The translations under genes were made by a program, and so were the position numbers. From Ramlibacter alkalitolerans (lineage in GTDB: Bacteria > Pseudomonadota > Gammaproteobacteria > Burkholderiales > Burkholderiaceae_C), in assembly GCF_016722765.1 (NCBI RefSeq), contig NZ_JAEQND010000008.1:1-64000 (forward strand): a DNA stretch of 64,000 bases, given 5' to 3'. How positions within the stretch are numbered: the first letter of the stretch is position 1; each line of letters begins with the position of its first letter. A model generated the notes under the pieces. That model did no database searches. It was not told where the DNA came from and saw only the letters and a list, made by a program, of their open reading frames with translations. Below, one piece after another: positions 35,553 to 43,924 of this stretch.

Positions 35553-36536
35553 ATGCAGCACTCGCAGACCCACCTGCGCACCCGCCCGATTTCCGCCGGC
35601 CACCTGCGCGCCTTCGAGGCCGTGGCCCGGCACCTGAACTTCCGCGCCGCCGCGGAAGAGATGGCGCTCACCCAGTCGGCCGTCAGCCGCCAGATCCAGT
35701 CCCTCGAGCAGGAGGTGGGCGTGAGCCTGTTCCTGCGCCACACGCGTGCCGTGGAACTCACGAGCGCGGGCACGCAGCTGCTGACGGCGGTATCGCAGTC
35801 GCTGCCGCGCATCGACGGCGCCGTGCGGCAGATCCGCCAGAGTGCGGGGCGACGCGCGGTCTCGGTGACCACCTTCGCCTCCTTCGCGTCGATGTGGATG
35901 ATCCCGCGGCTCGAGCAGTTCCAGCGCGACCACCCCGGCATCGACATCCGGATCGACGCCAGCGACAGCAAGGTGGACCTGGAAATCGCCGACGTCGACC
36001 TCGCCCTGCGCTACGGCCCGAAGGCGAACATGCCGCCGGAGGCGATCCGCCTGTTCGGCGAGCAGCTCACGCCGGTGGTGAGCCCGTGGCTGCTCAAGGC
36101 GGGCCCGCCGCTGCTCAAGCCCGCGGACGTGGCGCAGTTCGCGCTGATCGAGGCCGGCGACGCGCACCACACGCACCTGGCGTGGCTGACGTGGCGCCGC
36201 TGGTTCGACGAGCACGGCCTGCACAAGCTGCAGCCGCAGCGCTGGCTCTATTTCAACTACGCCTACCAGATGGTGCAGGCGGCCCTGACCGGCCAGGGCG
36301 TGGTGCTGGCGCGCCTGCCGCTGGTGGCCGAAAGCCTGGCCAACGGCGACCTGGTGGAGCCCTTGCCGAAGATGCGCATGGAGTCCCCGATGGCCTACTG
36401 GCTGATCGTGGGCCCGCGCAGCGCCCAGCGGCCGGAGATCCGCGCCTTCTGCGAATGGCTGATGGTCCAGAGCCGCATCACCCGCCAGACGATCGGCGAG
36501 GTGCCGGACCCGGATACGGTCGATCAGATGGATTGA
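35553..36536 (+). CDS. LysR-family regulator, GcvA-like
   Basis: This 327-residue regulator has the GcvA-type start (RPISAGHLRAFEAVARHLNF), the recognition helix MALTQSAVSRQIQSLEQ and the effector-domain segment TTFASFASMWMIPRLEQFQ. ATG 35553 is preferred to the TTG at 35517. It stands alone, divergent from the DUF2917 gene and convergent with the folate cyclo-ligase gene. The target is unknown; TTGAT and ATCAA half sites 11 bp apart (35517-35537) precede the start. Confidence 0.9.
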   Translation: MQHSQTHLRTRPISAGHLRAFEAVARHLNFRAAAEEMALTQSAVSRQIQSLEQEVGVSLFLRHTRAVELTSAGTQLLTAVSQSLPRIDGAVRQIRQSAGRRAVSVTTFASFASMWMIPRLEQFQRDHPGIDIRIDASDSKVDLEIADVDLALRYGPKANMPPEAIRLFGEQLTPVVSPWLLKAGPPLLKPADVAQFALIEAGDAHHTHLAWLTWRRWFDEHGLHKLQPQRWLYFNYAYQMVQAALTGQGVVLARLPLVAESLANGDLVEPLPKMRMESPMAYWLIVGPRSAQRPEIRAFCEWLMVQSRITRQTIGEVPDPDTVDQMD

Positions 36537-36544
36537 GGAAGGCG

Positions 36545-36655
36545 GACAACCGAACGCAAAGGGCGCAAAGGTTCCGCAAAGGTCGCAAAAGGAACTCCTT
36601 CAAGGTCTTCTTTGCGTTCTTTGCGGAACCTTCGCGTCCTTTGCGTTCGGTTGTC
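36545..36655. repeat. Long near-perfect palindrome between convergent genes
   Basis: Left arm 36545-36593 and right arm 36607-36655 are inverted copies of about 49 bp with few mismatches and a loop of about 13 bp. Both arms contain spaced CGCAAAG units. It lies between the stop codons of the LysR and cyclo-ligase genes, so it could terminate both transcripts. The internal repetition suggests a dispersed repeat family. Confidence 0.8.
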
Positions 36656-36669
36656 GGCTGTCCGGTTTT

Positions 36670-37272
36670 CTAATCCTCGTCCCCCAGTGAAATCGGCCAG
36701 ACCACCCCCAGTTCGTTGAGCATGGCGTCGAGGGCCACGTCGTGGGCTTCGGGTTCCAGGTCCGGGAGGAAGCCGGCGGCGAAGCCCAGGCCCACGGTGA
36801 AGGGGCGGGGCTGCAGCTGAGCCAGGGTGCGGTCGTAGAACCCGCCGCCGTAGCCCAGCCGGTAGCCGCCCACCCCGTAGCCGACGCACGGCACGAACAG
36901 CAGCGTGGGCTGCACGATTTCCGTGTCCTTGGGTTTGGGGATGCCGAACGCATCTTCTTCCATCGGGCAGCCCGGGAACCAGGAGTGGAATTTCAGGGTC
37001 CTAGTGGCCTTGTCCATCACCGGGAGGGCAATGCGGCGCATCTGCGGTTCGTCCAGCAGTTCGCCGTCTTCCTTCCATCGGTGCAGCGCCGGAAGGGGGT
37101 CGAATTCGCCCTTGATCGGCCAGTAAGCCCCGATGATGGCGTCGGGCCGTCCCACGAGCCAGATCCGCATCACGCGCTGGAGAAGTTCCGCGCGGTGTAG
37201 GCGATCCGGCATGTTCAGGCGTTGCTCGATCAACTGCTGTCGCAAGGCCCTTTTTTGTTCCGACCTGTCCAT
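36670..37272 (-). CDS. 5-formyltetrahydrofolate cyclo-ligase
   Basis: The enzyme converts 5-formyl-THF to 5,10-methenyl-THF with ATP. The 200-residue protein has the N-terminal RSEQKRALRQQLIEQRL helix and the signature GYGVGGYRLGYGGGFYDRTL near residue 130, where the glycine loop and tyrosines hold substrate and ATP. It diverges from slt with only 9 bp between start codons. It belongs to one-carbon metabolism, as does folB further on. Confidence 0.93.
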   Translation of the reverse strand: MDRSEQKRALRQQLIEQRLNMPDRLHRAELLQRVMRIWLVGRPDAIIGAYWPIKGEFDPLPALHRWKEDGELLDEPQMRRIALPVMDKATRTLKFHSWFPGCPMEEDAFGIPKPKDTEIVQPTLLFVPCVGYGVGGYRLGYGGGFYDRTLAQLQPRPFTVGLGFAAGFLPDLEPEAHDVALDAMLNELGVVWPISLGDED

Positions 37273-37281
37273 AATTTCCCG

Positions 37282-39288
37282 ATGAAGTTGAAGACGATTC
37301 TGGCATCCCTTGCCATCGTCCTCGTGGCCTGCGTCCAGGCCCAGCCCCAGAACCAGGCCCGCGACGAGGTCCTGCTCGACATGCAGCGGGCCTTCGCCCA
37401 GGGCAACAAGGCCACCCTGGCCCAGTTGCTGCCCCAGGCCCAGGGCCACGTCCTGGAACCCTGGGCGCTGTACTGGGAGCTGCGCAACCGGCTCGATACC
37501 GCCAATCCGGCCGAAATCCAGCAGACGCTCGCCCGCCTGGCCGGCACCTACCAGGAAGACCGCCTGCGCAACGACTGGCTGCTGCTGCTGGGCCAGCGCC
37601 GCCAGTGGGACCTGTTCGCGCAGGAATTCCCCAAGTACCGCATGCGCGACGACCGCGAGGTGCGCTGCTATGCCCTGCTCACCGAAGCCCTGCGCGACGG
37701 CGCCAACACGCCGCCGGCGGTGGCGGAGGAAGTGCGCAAGCTGTGGCTCGCGCAGCGCGACGCCGACGACGGCTGCACCACCGCGGCCGCCCACCTGATC
37801 GAGACAGGTCACGGCGGCCGCAAGCTGACCAGGGCGGACGCCTGGCGCAAGGCCCGCCAGTCCATGGAAGCGAACCGGCCGCGCGCCGTGGCGGCGGCGG
37901 TGGAGATCGCCTCCACCCCCGATACCGTGAAGCTGCTGAACGAGGTCAACGCCGCGCCGTCGAAGTTCCTCCTGAGCAAGGTCACGGCGATCTCCCGCAG
38001 CCGGCGCGAGCTGGTCGGGCTCGCGCTGATCAAGCTGGCCACCAGCGACATCGACCACGCCGCCGCGCAGCTCGAAAACAAGTGGGGCCCGCAGATGAGC
38101 CCGGAGGAACGCGACTGGGTCTGGGGCGTGATCGGCCACCAGGCGGCGTTCCGCCTCGACCCGAACGCCGACGGCTACTACGCGCGCGTGCAACGCGACA
38201 GCCACCTGAGCGACGAACTGCTGCAGTGGAAGGTGCGCGCCGCGCTGCGCGCGCCCAAGGGCATCGCCTGGAAGAACGTGCTGGAAGCCGTCGATGCGAT
38301 GTCGGATGCCAGCAAGGCGGACCCGGCCTGGACGTACTGGCGCGCCCGCGCACTGCTGGCCACCGGCCGCGGCGACAACCACCGCGCCGAAGCGCAGAAG
38401 CTGCTGGCCGGCATCGCCTCCCCCAAGGGCTTCTACGAACAGCTCGCGCTGGAGGAACTGGGGCAGAAGGTGGTGCTGCCGGCCAAGCCGGCGCCCATCA
38501 CCGAGGACGAGAAGAAGGCCGCCCGCAACGATCCGGGCCTGAACCGCGCCCTGTACGCGATCGGCATCGGGCTGCGCCCCGAAGGCACGCGCGAGTGGAA
38601 CTACACCACCAACCTGCACCAGTCCGGCGGCCTGGGCGACCGCGAGCTGCTGGCCGCGGCGCAGTACGCCTGCGACCGCGAGGTATGGGACCGCTGCATC
38701 AACACCAGCGAGCGCACGCGGGGCGAGTTCGACGTCGACCAGCGCTATCCGACGCCCTTCCGCGACGCGGTGGTCAAGCGCAGCCAGGAGATCAACCTCG
38801 ATCCCGCCTACGTCTACGGGCTGATCCGGCAGGAAAGCCGCTTCGTCACCAACGCCCGCTCCGGCGTCGGCGCCTCGGGCCTGATGCAGGTGATGCCGGC
38901 CACCGCCCGCTGGACGGCCAACAAGCTGGGCCTGCGCGGCTTCAACCCCGACCAGCTGCACGACCGCGATACCAACATCGCGATCGGCACCGGCTACCTC
39001 AAGCTGGTGCTCGACGACTTCGGCGGCTCGATGCCCCTGGCCGCGGCCGCCTACAACGCCGGCCCGAGCCGCCCGCGCAACTGGCGCAACGGGCCCTGGC
39101 TGGAAGGCGCGGCCTGGGCCGAGACGGTGCCCTTCACGGAGACGCGGGACTACGTGAAGAAGGTGGTCTCCAACGCCACCTTCTATGCCGCGCTGCTTTC
39201 CGGCCAGCCGCAGTCGCTCAAGGCGCGGCTGGGCACGATCGGTCCGCGCGACACCGCCCAGCCCGAGCCGAACCGGGAACTGCCCTGA
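37282..39288 (+). CDS. slt: Soluble lytic murein transglycosylase
   Basis: This 668-residue periplasmic enzyme cleaves glycan strands of peptidoglycan to anhydro-muropeptides. A signal peptide (MKLKTILASLAIVLVACVQA) precedes a long superhelical domain, then the catalytic SLT domain with Glu518 in YGLIRQESRFVTNARS, followed by GASGLMQVMPATARW and AAAAYNAGPSRPRNW. Length and order match Slt70. It is divergent from the folate cyclo-ligase gene. Confidence 0.95.
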   Translation: MKLKTILASLAIVLVACVQAQPQNQARDEVLLDMQRAFAQGNKATLAQLLPQAQGHVLEPWALYWELRNRLDTANPAEIQQTLARLAGTYQEDRLRNDWLLLLGQRRQWDLFAQEFPKYRMRDDREVRCYALLTEALRDGANTPPAVAEEVRKLWLAQRDADDGCTTAAAHLIETGHGGRKLTRADAWRKARQSMEANRPRAVAAAVEIASTPDTVKLLNEVNAAPSKFLLSKVTAISRSRRELVGLALIKLATSDIDHAAAQLENKWGPQMSPEERDWVWGVIGHQAAFRLDPNADGYYARVQRDSHLSDELLQWKVRAALRAPKGIAWKNVLEAVDAMSDASKADPAWTYWRARALLATGRGDNHRAEAQKLLAGIASPKGFYEQLALEELGQKVVLPAKPAPITEDEKKAARNDPGLNRALYAIGIGLRPEGTREWNYTTNLHQSGGLGDRELLAAAQYACDREVWDRCINTSERTRGEFDVDQRYPTPFRDAVVKRSQEINLDPAYVYGLIRQESRFVTNARSGVGASGLMQVMPATARWTANKLGLRGFNPDQLHDRDTNIAIGTGYLKLVLDDFGGSMPLAAAAYNAGPSRPRNWRNGPWLEGAAWAETVPFTETRDYVKKVVSNATFYAALLSGQPQSLKARLGTIGPRDTAQPEPNRELP

Positions 39289-39346
39289 GGGGTTCCGTCG
39301 GCTGGCGGTCGACAGCGCTGCAACCGTAGGCTGAAATCCAGCCGGT

Positions 39347-40747
39347 TCAAGCCGCCAGCGGCGGCCGGCGCAGGTGCCAGTCGGTCGCCTGCTGCAGCGC
39401 CCAGCCCACCCGCAGCGCCATTGCCTCCTCGTTGGCCCGGCACACGATCTGCAGCGACGTCGGCAGCCCCCGCGCGTCGTTGCCATTGGGCAGCGCCAGC
39501 GCCGTGAGGTCCAGGTAGTTGGCGAAGCGCGTGTAGTGCGCCGGCGCCTTGGACTGGTCCACTTCGTCCACCGGCACCGCCGTCGTCATGGTGGTGGGCG
39601 TCAGCAGCGCATCGATGCCCTCCATCGCGGCGGCGAACTGCTGCTTCATCGTGTCGCGCATGCGCACCGCCTCGATGTACTCGCGGGCACTGAGGCTGCG
39701 GCCGGCGGCGATGCGGGGCCGCACGTGCGGGTCGAGCGGCGCCGCGTCGTCGTCGATCAGGTCGTGGTAGAGCGTGTAGCTCTCCGCCGCCATGATGCGC
39801 AGGTTGTGCGCGGCGACGTCGGCGAACTGGAAGGGCAGTTGCACGGCCACGATCCCGGCACCGAGCTTCTCGAGTTCCGCCAGTGACCGGTCGTACGCAG
39901 CCAGCACCTCGGCCGACGCGTACTGGCGCTCCGCCTCCGGCATGCGCGCCAGGCGCAGCCCGCGCACGCCGCGCTTGAGGCCAGGCAGCGGGTCGGCGTA
40001 GGGCAGCCCGCGCGTGAGCGGATCCAGCGGGTCCGGCCCCTGGATCACGGCGTACAGCAGCGCCGCGTCTTCCACGTTGCGCGCCATCGGGCCAGGCGTA
40101 TCCAGCGTGGGGCTCAGGGGCAGCACGCCATGGGTGCTGACGCGGCCGATGGTGGTCTTCAGGCCCGTGATGCCGCACCACGACGAGGGCAGGCGCACGG
40201 ACCCGCCGGTGTCGGTGCCGATCGCCCACGGCGCCAGCCCGGCGGCCACTGCGACGCCGGAGCCGCTGCTGGACCCACCCGGCGTGCGCGCGCGTTCCGG
40301 ATCCCAGGGATTCCACGGCGTGCCGCGGCGGCTGTTGGTACCCCAGCCGCCCATCGCGAATTCCACGGTGTGCGTCTTGCCCATCACGATCATGCCCTGG
40401 GCGATCAGCTTGCGCGCAAGCGTGGCGGTGCGCGTGGCCTTGCGCTCCTTCCACACCTCGCAGCCGCCGGTGACCACCTTGCCTTCCAGCTCGATCAGAT
40501 CCTTCAGCGCGATCGGGATGCCGTGCAGCGTGCCGACGGCGTGGCCGGCGCGGATCGCGGCGTCCGCCGCTTCGGCCGCCTGGCGTGCGTCGGCGGCGAA
40601 CACCTCCGTGTACGCGTGCAGCTTGGGCTCCTGCGCCTCGATGCGTTCGAGGAAGGCTTCGACGAGTTCCACCGGCGACAGCAGCCGCTGCTGCAGCCCG
40701 CGCGCGAGCTGGTGGACGGGAGCGAAGGTCAGGTCTTGGGGTGCCAT
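39347..40747 (-). CDS. Amidase (amidase signature family)
   Basis: The 466-residue protein belongs to the GatA-like amidase signature family. The Lys-Ser-Ser triad is visible: PIALKDLIELEG supplies the lysine, GGSSSGSGVAVAAGLAPWAI the cis-serine region and GTDTGGSVRLPSSWCGITGLK the nucleophile. It lacks gatB/gatC neighbours, so an amide-hydrolysing enzyme is more likely than a tRNA amidotransferase. It is convergent with slt and divergent from a GST gene. Confidence 0.9.
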   Translation of the reverse strand: MAPQDLTFAPVHQLARGLQQRLLSPVELVEAFLERIEAQEPKLHAYTEVFAADARQAAEAADAAIRAGHAVGTLHGIPIALKDLIELEGKVVTGGCEVWKERKATRTATLARKLIAQGMIVMGKTHTVEFAMGGWGTNSRRGTPWNPWDPERARTPGGSSSGSGVAVAAGLAPWAIGTDTGGSVRLPSSWCGITGLKTTIGRVSTHGVLPLSPTLDTPGPMARNVEDAALLYAVIQGPDPLDPLTRGLPYADPLPGLKRGVRGLRLARMPEAERQYASAEVLAAYDRSLAELEKLGAGIVAVQLPFQFADVAAHNLRIMAAESYTLYHDLIDDDAAPLDPHVRPRIAAGRSLSAREYIEAVRMRDTMKQQFAAAMEGIDALLTPTTMTTAVPVDEVDQSKAPAHYTRFANYLDLTALALPNGNDARGLPTSLQIVCRANEEAMALRVGWALQQATDWHLRRPPLAA

Positions 40748-40768
40748 GGCAAATGCTAAACCGTGCCC

Positions 40769-40800
40769 GCATCAATGGCACAGGCTTTTTGCATCAATGC
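40769..40800. promoter_or_regulatory. Direct repeat in the amidase/GST divergent gap
   Basis: GCATCAATG occurs at 40769-40777 and again at 40791-40799, 22 bp apart, which is about two helical turns and the same face of the helix. The region between has a CTTTTT stretch. It could be an operator for either gene. No regulator is encoded next to it. Confidence 0.35.
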
Positions 40801-40848
40801 CTGGCCCACTCCGGCTAGCATCGCACGCACAGCTGCAAGGAGCCCGCG

Positions 40849-41535
40849 ATGCTGACCCTCGCCATCGGCAACAAGAACTACTCGTCCTGGTCCATGCGCC
40901 CCTGGGTGCTGATGAAGCAGGCCGGCGTGCCCTTCGAGGAACGCAAGGTGCGCTTCGACAACTTCGAGGCGGACGACTCGCAGTTCAAGCAGGCCGTGCT
41001 CAAGATCAACCCGGCGGGCCGCGTGCCGGTGCTGCTGGACGACGACTTCGCCGTCTGGGACTCGCTGGCCATCGCCGAATACGTGGCCGAGAAATTCCCT
41101 GACCGGGCGCTCTGGCCGCGCGAGCAGCGGGCCCGGGCCCGCGCGCGCAGCGTCTGCGCCGAGATGCACTCGGGCTTCACCGCGCTGCGCAGCCACTGCG
41201 GCATGAACATCGAAGGTCCGCTGGCGGAGGTCGGTCGCCGCATCTGGCAGGAGCAGGCGGACGTGCGCAAGGACGTCGAACGCATCGTGCAGATGTGGGC
41301 CGAACTGCTGGCACAGCACCGGGGGCCGATGCTGTTCGGCGAATTCAGCGTCGCCGATGCGTTCTACGCTCCGGTGTGCATGCGCTTTCGCACCTATGCC
41401 CTGCCCCTGCCGGCCGAGGCCGAGGCGTACGTGGAGCGCGTATGCGCGCTGCCGGCCGTGAAGGCGTGGGTCGCCGACGCGCTGCAGGAGCAGGACTTCG
41501 TGCCCTTCGACGAGCCGTACCGCAAGTCGCGCTGA
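40849..41535 (+). CDS. Glutathione S-transferase family protein
   Basis: The 228-residue protein has the thioredoxin-like GST N-domain: a start of LAIGNKNYSSWSMRPWVLMK, in which Ser/Tyr can activate glutathione, and the cis-proline and glutathione-binding segment NPAGRVPVLLDDDFAVWDSLA. A helical C-domain follows. The start is ATG 40849 after an AAGGAG site. It is divergent from the amidase and followed by cca. The substrate is unknown. Confidence 0.9.
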   Translation: MLTLAIGNKNYSSWSMRPWVLMKQAGVPFEERKVRFDNFEADDSQFKQAVLKINPAGRVPVLLDDDFAVWDSLAIAEYVAEKFPDRALWPREQRARARARSVCAEMHSGFTALRSHCGMNIEGPLAEVGRRIWQEQADVRKDVERIVQMWAELLAQHRGPMLFGEFSVADAFYAPVCMRFRTYALPLPAEAEAYVERVCALPAVKAWVADALQEQDFVPFDEPYRKSR

Positions 41536-41559
41536 GTCATCGGAGCTTAAACTGCCCCC

Positions 41560-42804
41560 ATGCGAACTTTCCGCGTGGGCGGCGCGGTGCGCGATGCCCT
41601 GCTCGGGCGGGCGGTGAACGACACCGACTGGGTGGTGGTCGGCGCAACGCCCGAGGACATGATCGCCGCCGGCTACCTGCCGGTCGGCAAGGACTTCCCG
41701 GTCTTCCTGCATCCCGCCACGCGCGAGGAATACGCGCTCGCGCGCACGGAGCGCAAGACCGGCCGCGGCTACCACGGCTTCGCCTTCCACGCCGCGCCCG
41801 ACGTCACGCTGGAACAGGACCTCGCCCGGCGCGACCTCACGGTGAACGCGATAGCGCAGGCCCCGGACGGCACGCTGATCGATCCCTTCGGCGGCCGGCG
41901 CGACCTGCAGGCGCGCGTGCTGCGGCACGTGACCGAGGCCTTCCGCGAGGACCCCGTGCGCATCCTGCGCGTGGCGCGCTTCGCCGCCCGCTTCCACGAC
42001 TTCAGCCTCGCCCCCGAGACCCTGGAGCTGATGCGCGCGATGGTGGCCGAAGGCGAGGCGGACCACCTGGTGCCGGAACGCGTCTGGCAGGAACTCGCCC
42101 GCGGCCTGATGGAGGACCAGCCCTCGCGCATGTTCGAGGTCCTGCGCGGCTGCGGCGCACTCGCCCGCGTGCTGCCCGAAGTGGATCGCCTGTGGGGGGT
42201 GCCGCAGCGCGCGGACTACCACCCCGAGGTGGACACCGGCGTGCACAACATGATGGTGCTGGACATGAGCGCGCGCCTGCAGGCGCCGCTGCCGGTGCGC
42301 TTCGCCTGCCTGACGCACGACCTGGGCAAGGGCACCACGCCGCCCGAAGTGCTGCCCAAGCACATCGGCCACGAACAGCGCAGCGCCGACCTGCTCAAGA
42401 AGGTCTGCAACCGCCTGCGCGTGCCCAACGAATGCCGCGAACTCGCCGACGTGGTCGCTCGCGAGCACGGCAACATCCATCGCAGCGGGGAATGCGGTGC
42501 GCCGGCGCTGGTGCGGCTGCTGGAACGCTGCGATGCCTTCCGCAAGCCGCAGCGCTTCGAGCAGGTGCTGCTGGCCTGCGAATGCGACGCCCGCGGCCGG
42601 CTCGGGCTGGAGGAACAGCCTTATCCGCAGCGGGACCGGCTGCTGTCAGCGCTGGCGGCGGCGCGAACGGTGGACACTGCGGGGGTGGCGGCGCAAGCCC
42701 GCGAGGAGGGCCTGGTCGCGGACCAGATCGGCCAGCGCATCCAGGCCGCGCGCGTGCAGGCGGTGGCGCAGCGGCTTCAGACCAGCAAGGCCAGCGCCGC
42801 GTAG
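41560..42804 (+). CDS. cca: Multifunctional CCA tRNA nucleotidyltransferase
   Basis: The enzyme adds or repairs the 3' CCA of tRNAs. The 414-residue protein has the nucleotidyltransferase motif FRVGGAVRDALLGRAVNDTDW at the N-terminus, the RRDLTVNAIAQ and FREDPVRILRVARFAARF motifs, and a C-terminal HD domain (DTGVHNMMVLDMSAR and CLTHDLGKGTTP), as in proteobacterial CCA enzymes with extra phosphohydrolase activity. Its last 28 bp overlap the 3' end of the convergent ROK kinase gene. Confidence 0.96.
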   Translation: MRTFRVGGAVRDALLGRAVNDTDWVVVGATPEDMIAAGYLPVGKDFPVFLHPATREEYALARTERKTGRGYHGFAFHAAPDVTLEQDLARRDLTVNAIAQAPDGTLIDPFGGRRDLQARVLRHVTEAFREDPVRILRVARFAARFHDFSLAPETLELMRAMVAEGEADHLVPERVWQELARGLMEDQPSRMFEVLRGCGALARVLPEVDRLWGVPQRADYHPEVDTGVHNMMVLDMSARLQAPLPVRFACLTHDLGKGTTPPEVLPKHIGHEQRSADLLKKVCNRLRVPNECRELADVVAREHGNIHRSGECGAPALVRLLERCDAFRKPQRFEQVLLACECDARGRLGLEEQPYPQRDRLLSALAAARTVDTAGVAAQAREEGLVADQIGQRIQAARVQAVAQRLQTSKASAA

Positions 42805-43703
42805 TCGCCCACGCGATCGCCCAGGCCGGCCGGCACCAGTTCGCAGCCGTTGGTGAGGGCCGGCAGCTTGCCCGCCAGCTGCGCCTGCAGCCGCGGCAGC
42901 AGGTATTCCTGGTTGTGGAGGAAGACGCTCCCGCCCAGGCTGATGCGCCGCAGGTCGAGGACCACCGTGATGTTGTACAGCGCCCGGCCCATGATGCGGC
43001 ACAGCTCGTCCACGCGGGCCGTGGCTTCCGCTTCGCCGCCGCGGGCGCGCTGCATCAGCGTCGCCGCGTCGGCGCCGAAGCGGCGCGCCACGGCATTGCC
43101 GGCGACCAGCGCCTCGAGGTCGCCCACGTTGCCGCAGCCGCACAGCGCATCGTCGTTGTCGCTGACGAACATGTGGCCGCCGTGGCCGGCGTTGCCGTTC
43201 TTGCCGCGCAGCACCCGGCCGTCGACGCACAGGCCCATGCCGACGCCGGTGCTCCAGGTGACGTAGGCGCAGTGCTCGTAGCCCTGCAACGCGCCCCAGC
43301 GGCGTTCGGCTTCGAGGGCGGAGACGGCGTCGTTCTCCACCCGCACGCCTTCGGTGAACCGGCGGCGCAAGGGGGCTTCGAGCGCTGCCGTCATCCAGTC
43401 GTTGGGCAGCCCGCGTGCCGGACCGGCGATGCCGCCGCAGATGTTGGGACTGGCGAGTTCGACCAGCCCCGCGTTCAACACGAAGGGGCCGGCGGAAGAA
43501 ACGCCGACGCGCTGCACCGTCGAGGGCTCGACGCCGATCTCGCGGCTGGCTTCGTCCACCATCCGGATCACCTGCTGCGCGAGGGCGTCGTTGGCGCCGG
43601 TCTTGGCGGTGGGCTCGGCGCGCTTGCCCACCAGCTCCAGGCCGGCTCCGGAGTTGAGGCTGACCGCGATCTTGGTGCCGCCGATGTCGACGCAGGCTTT
43701 CAT
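42777..43703 (-). CDS. ROK-family sugar kinase
   Basis: The 308-residue protein starts KACVDIGGTKIAVSLN, the ATP-binding phosphate-1 motif, has the zinc-binding cluster DALCGCGNVGDLEALVAG and the GHGGHMFV histidine, and contains TWSTGVGMGLCVDGRVLRG. These mark it as a ROK kinase (glucokinase, fructokinase or N-acetylhexosamine kinase). There is no DNA-binding domain, so it is not a NagC-type repressor. It ends overlapping cca and is followed upstream by the DUF2905 and MidA-type genes on the same strand. Confidence 0.88.
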   Translation of the reverse strand: MKACVDIGGTKIAVSLNSGAGLELVGKRAEPTAKTGANDALAQQVIRMVDEASREIGVEPSTVQRVGVSSAGPFVLNAGLVELASPNICGGIAGPARGLPNDWMTAALEAPLRRRFTEGVRVENDAVSALEAERRWGALQGYEHCAYVTWSTGVGMGLCVDGRVLRGKNGNAGHGGHMFVSDNDDALCGCGNVGDLEALVAGNAVARRFGADAATLMQRARGGEAEATARVDELCRIMGRALYNITVVLDLRRISLGGSVFLHNQEYLLPRLQAQLAGKLPALTNGCELVPAGLGDRVGDYAALALLV

Positions 43704-43707
43704 GGCT

Positions 43708-43902
43708 TCACAGGTACCGGGAGATGGCCGCGGCCACCATGCTCAGGAGGATGGTGGACGTCAGCGGAACGAAGAACTCGCGCCCGAACAGCTTGAAGCG
43801 CAGGTCGCCCGGCAGCCGGCCGAAGCCCAGCTTCTGCAGGCCCGGGGACAACCAGCTGATCAAGAGCAGCGCGAGGAAGACGACGATGACCCAGCGAATC
43901 AT
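43708..43902 (-). CDS. DUF2905 small membrane protein
   Basis: The 64-residue protein has two hydrophobic segments: RWVIVVFLALLLISWL at the N-terminus and PLTSTILLSMVAAAISRYL at the C-terminus, around the hydrophilic GFGRLPGDLRFKLFGREFFV. The LPGD motif and layout match DUF2905, common near basic metabolism genes in bacteria. Function is unknown. It lies 4 bp from the ROK gene and 22 bp from the methyltransferase gene. Confidence 0.85.
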   Translation of the reverse strand: MIRWVIVVFLALLLISWLSPGLQKLGFGRLPGDLRFKLFGREFFVPLTSTILLSMVAAAISRYL

Positions 43903-43924
43903 GTGAGCCCTAGTTTGCCTGCAT

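Noticed and set aside
36541-36660. CRISPR-like repeats
   Set aside because: The units are short, inverted and without unique spacers, and no cas gene is near.
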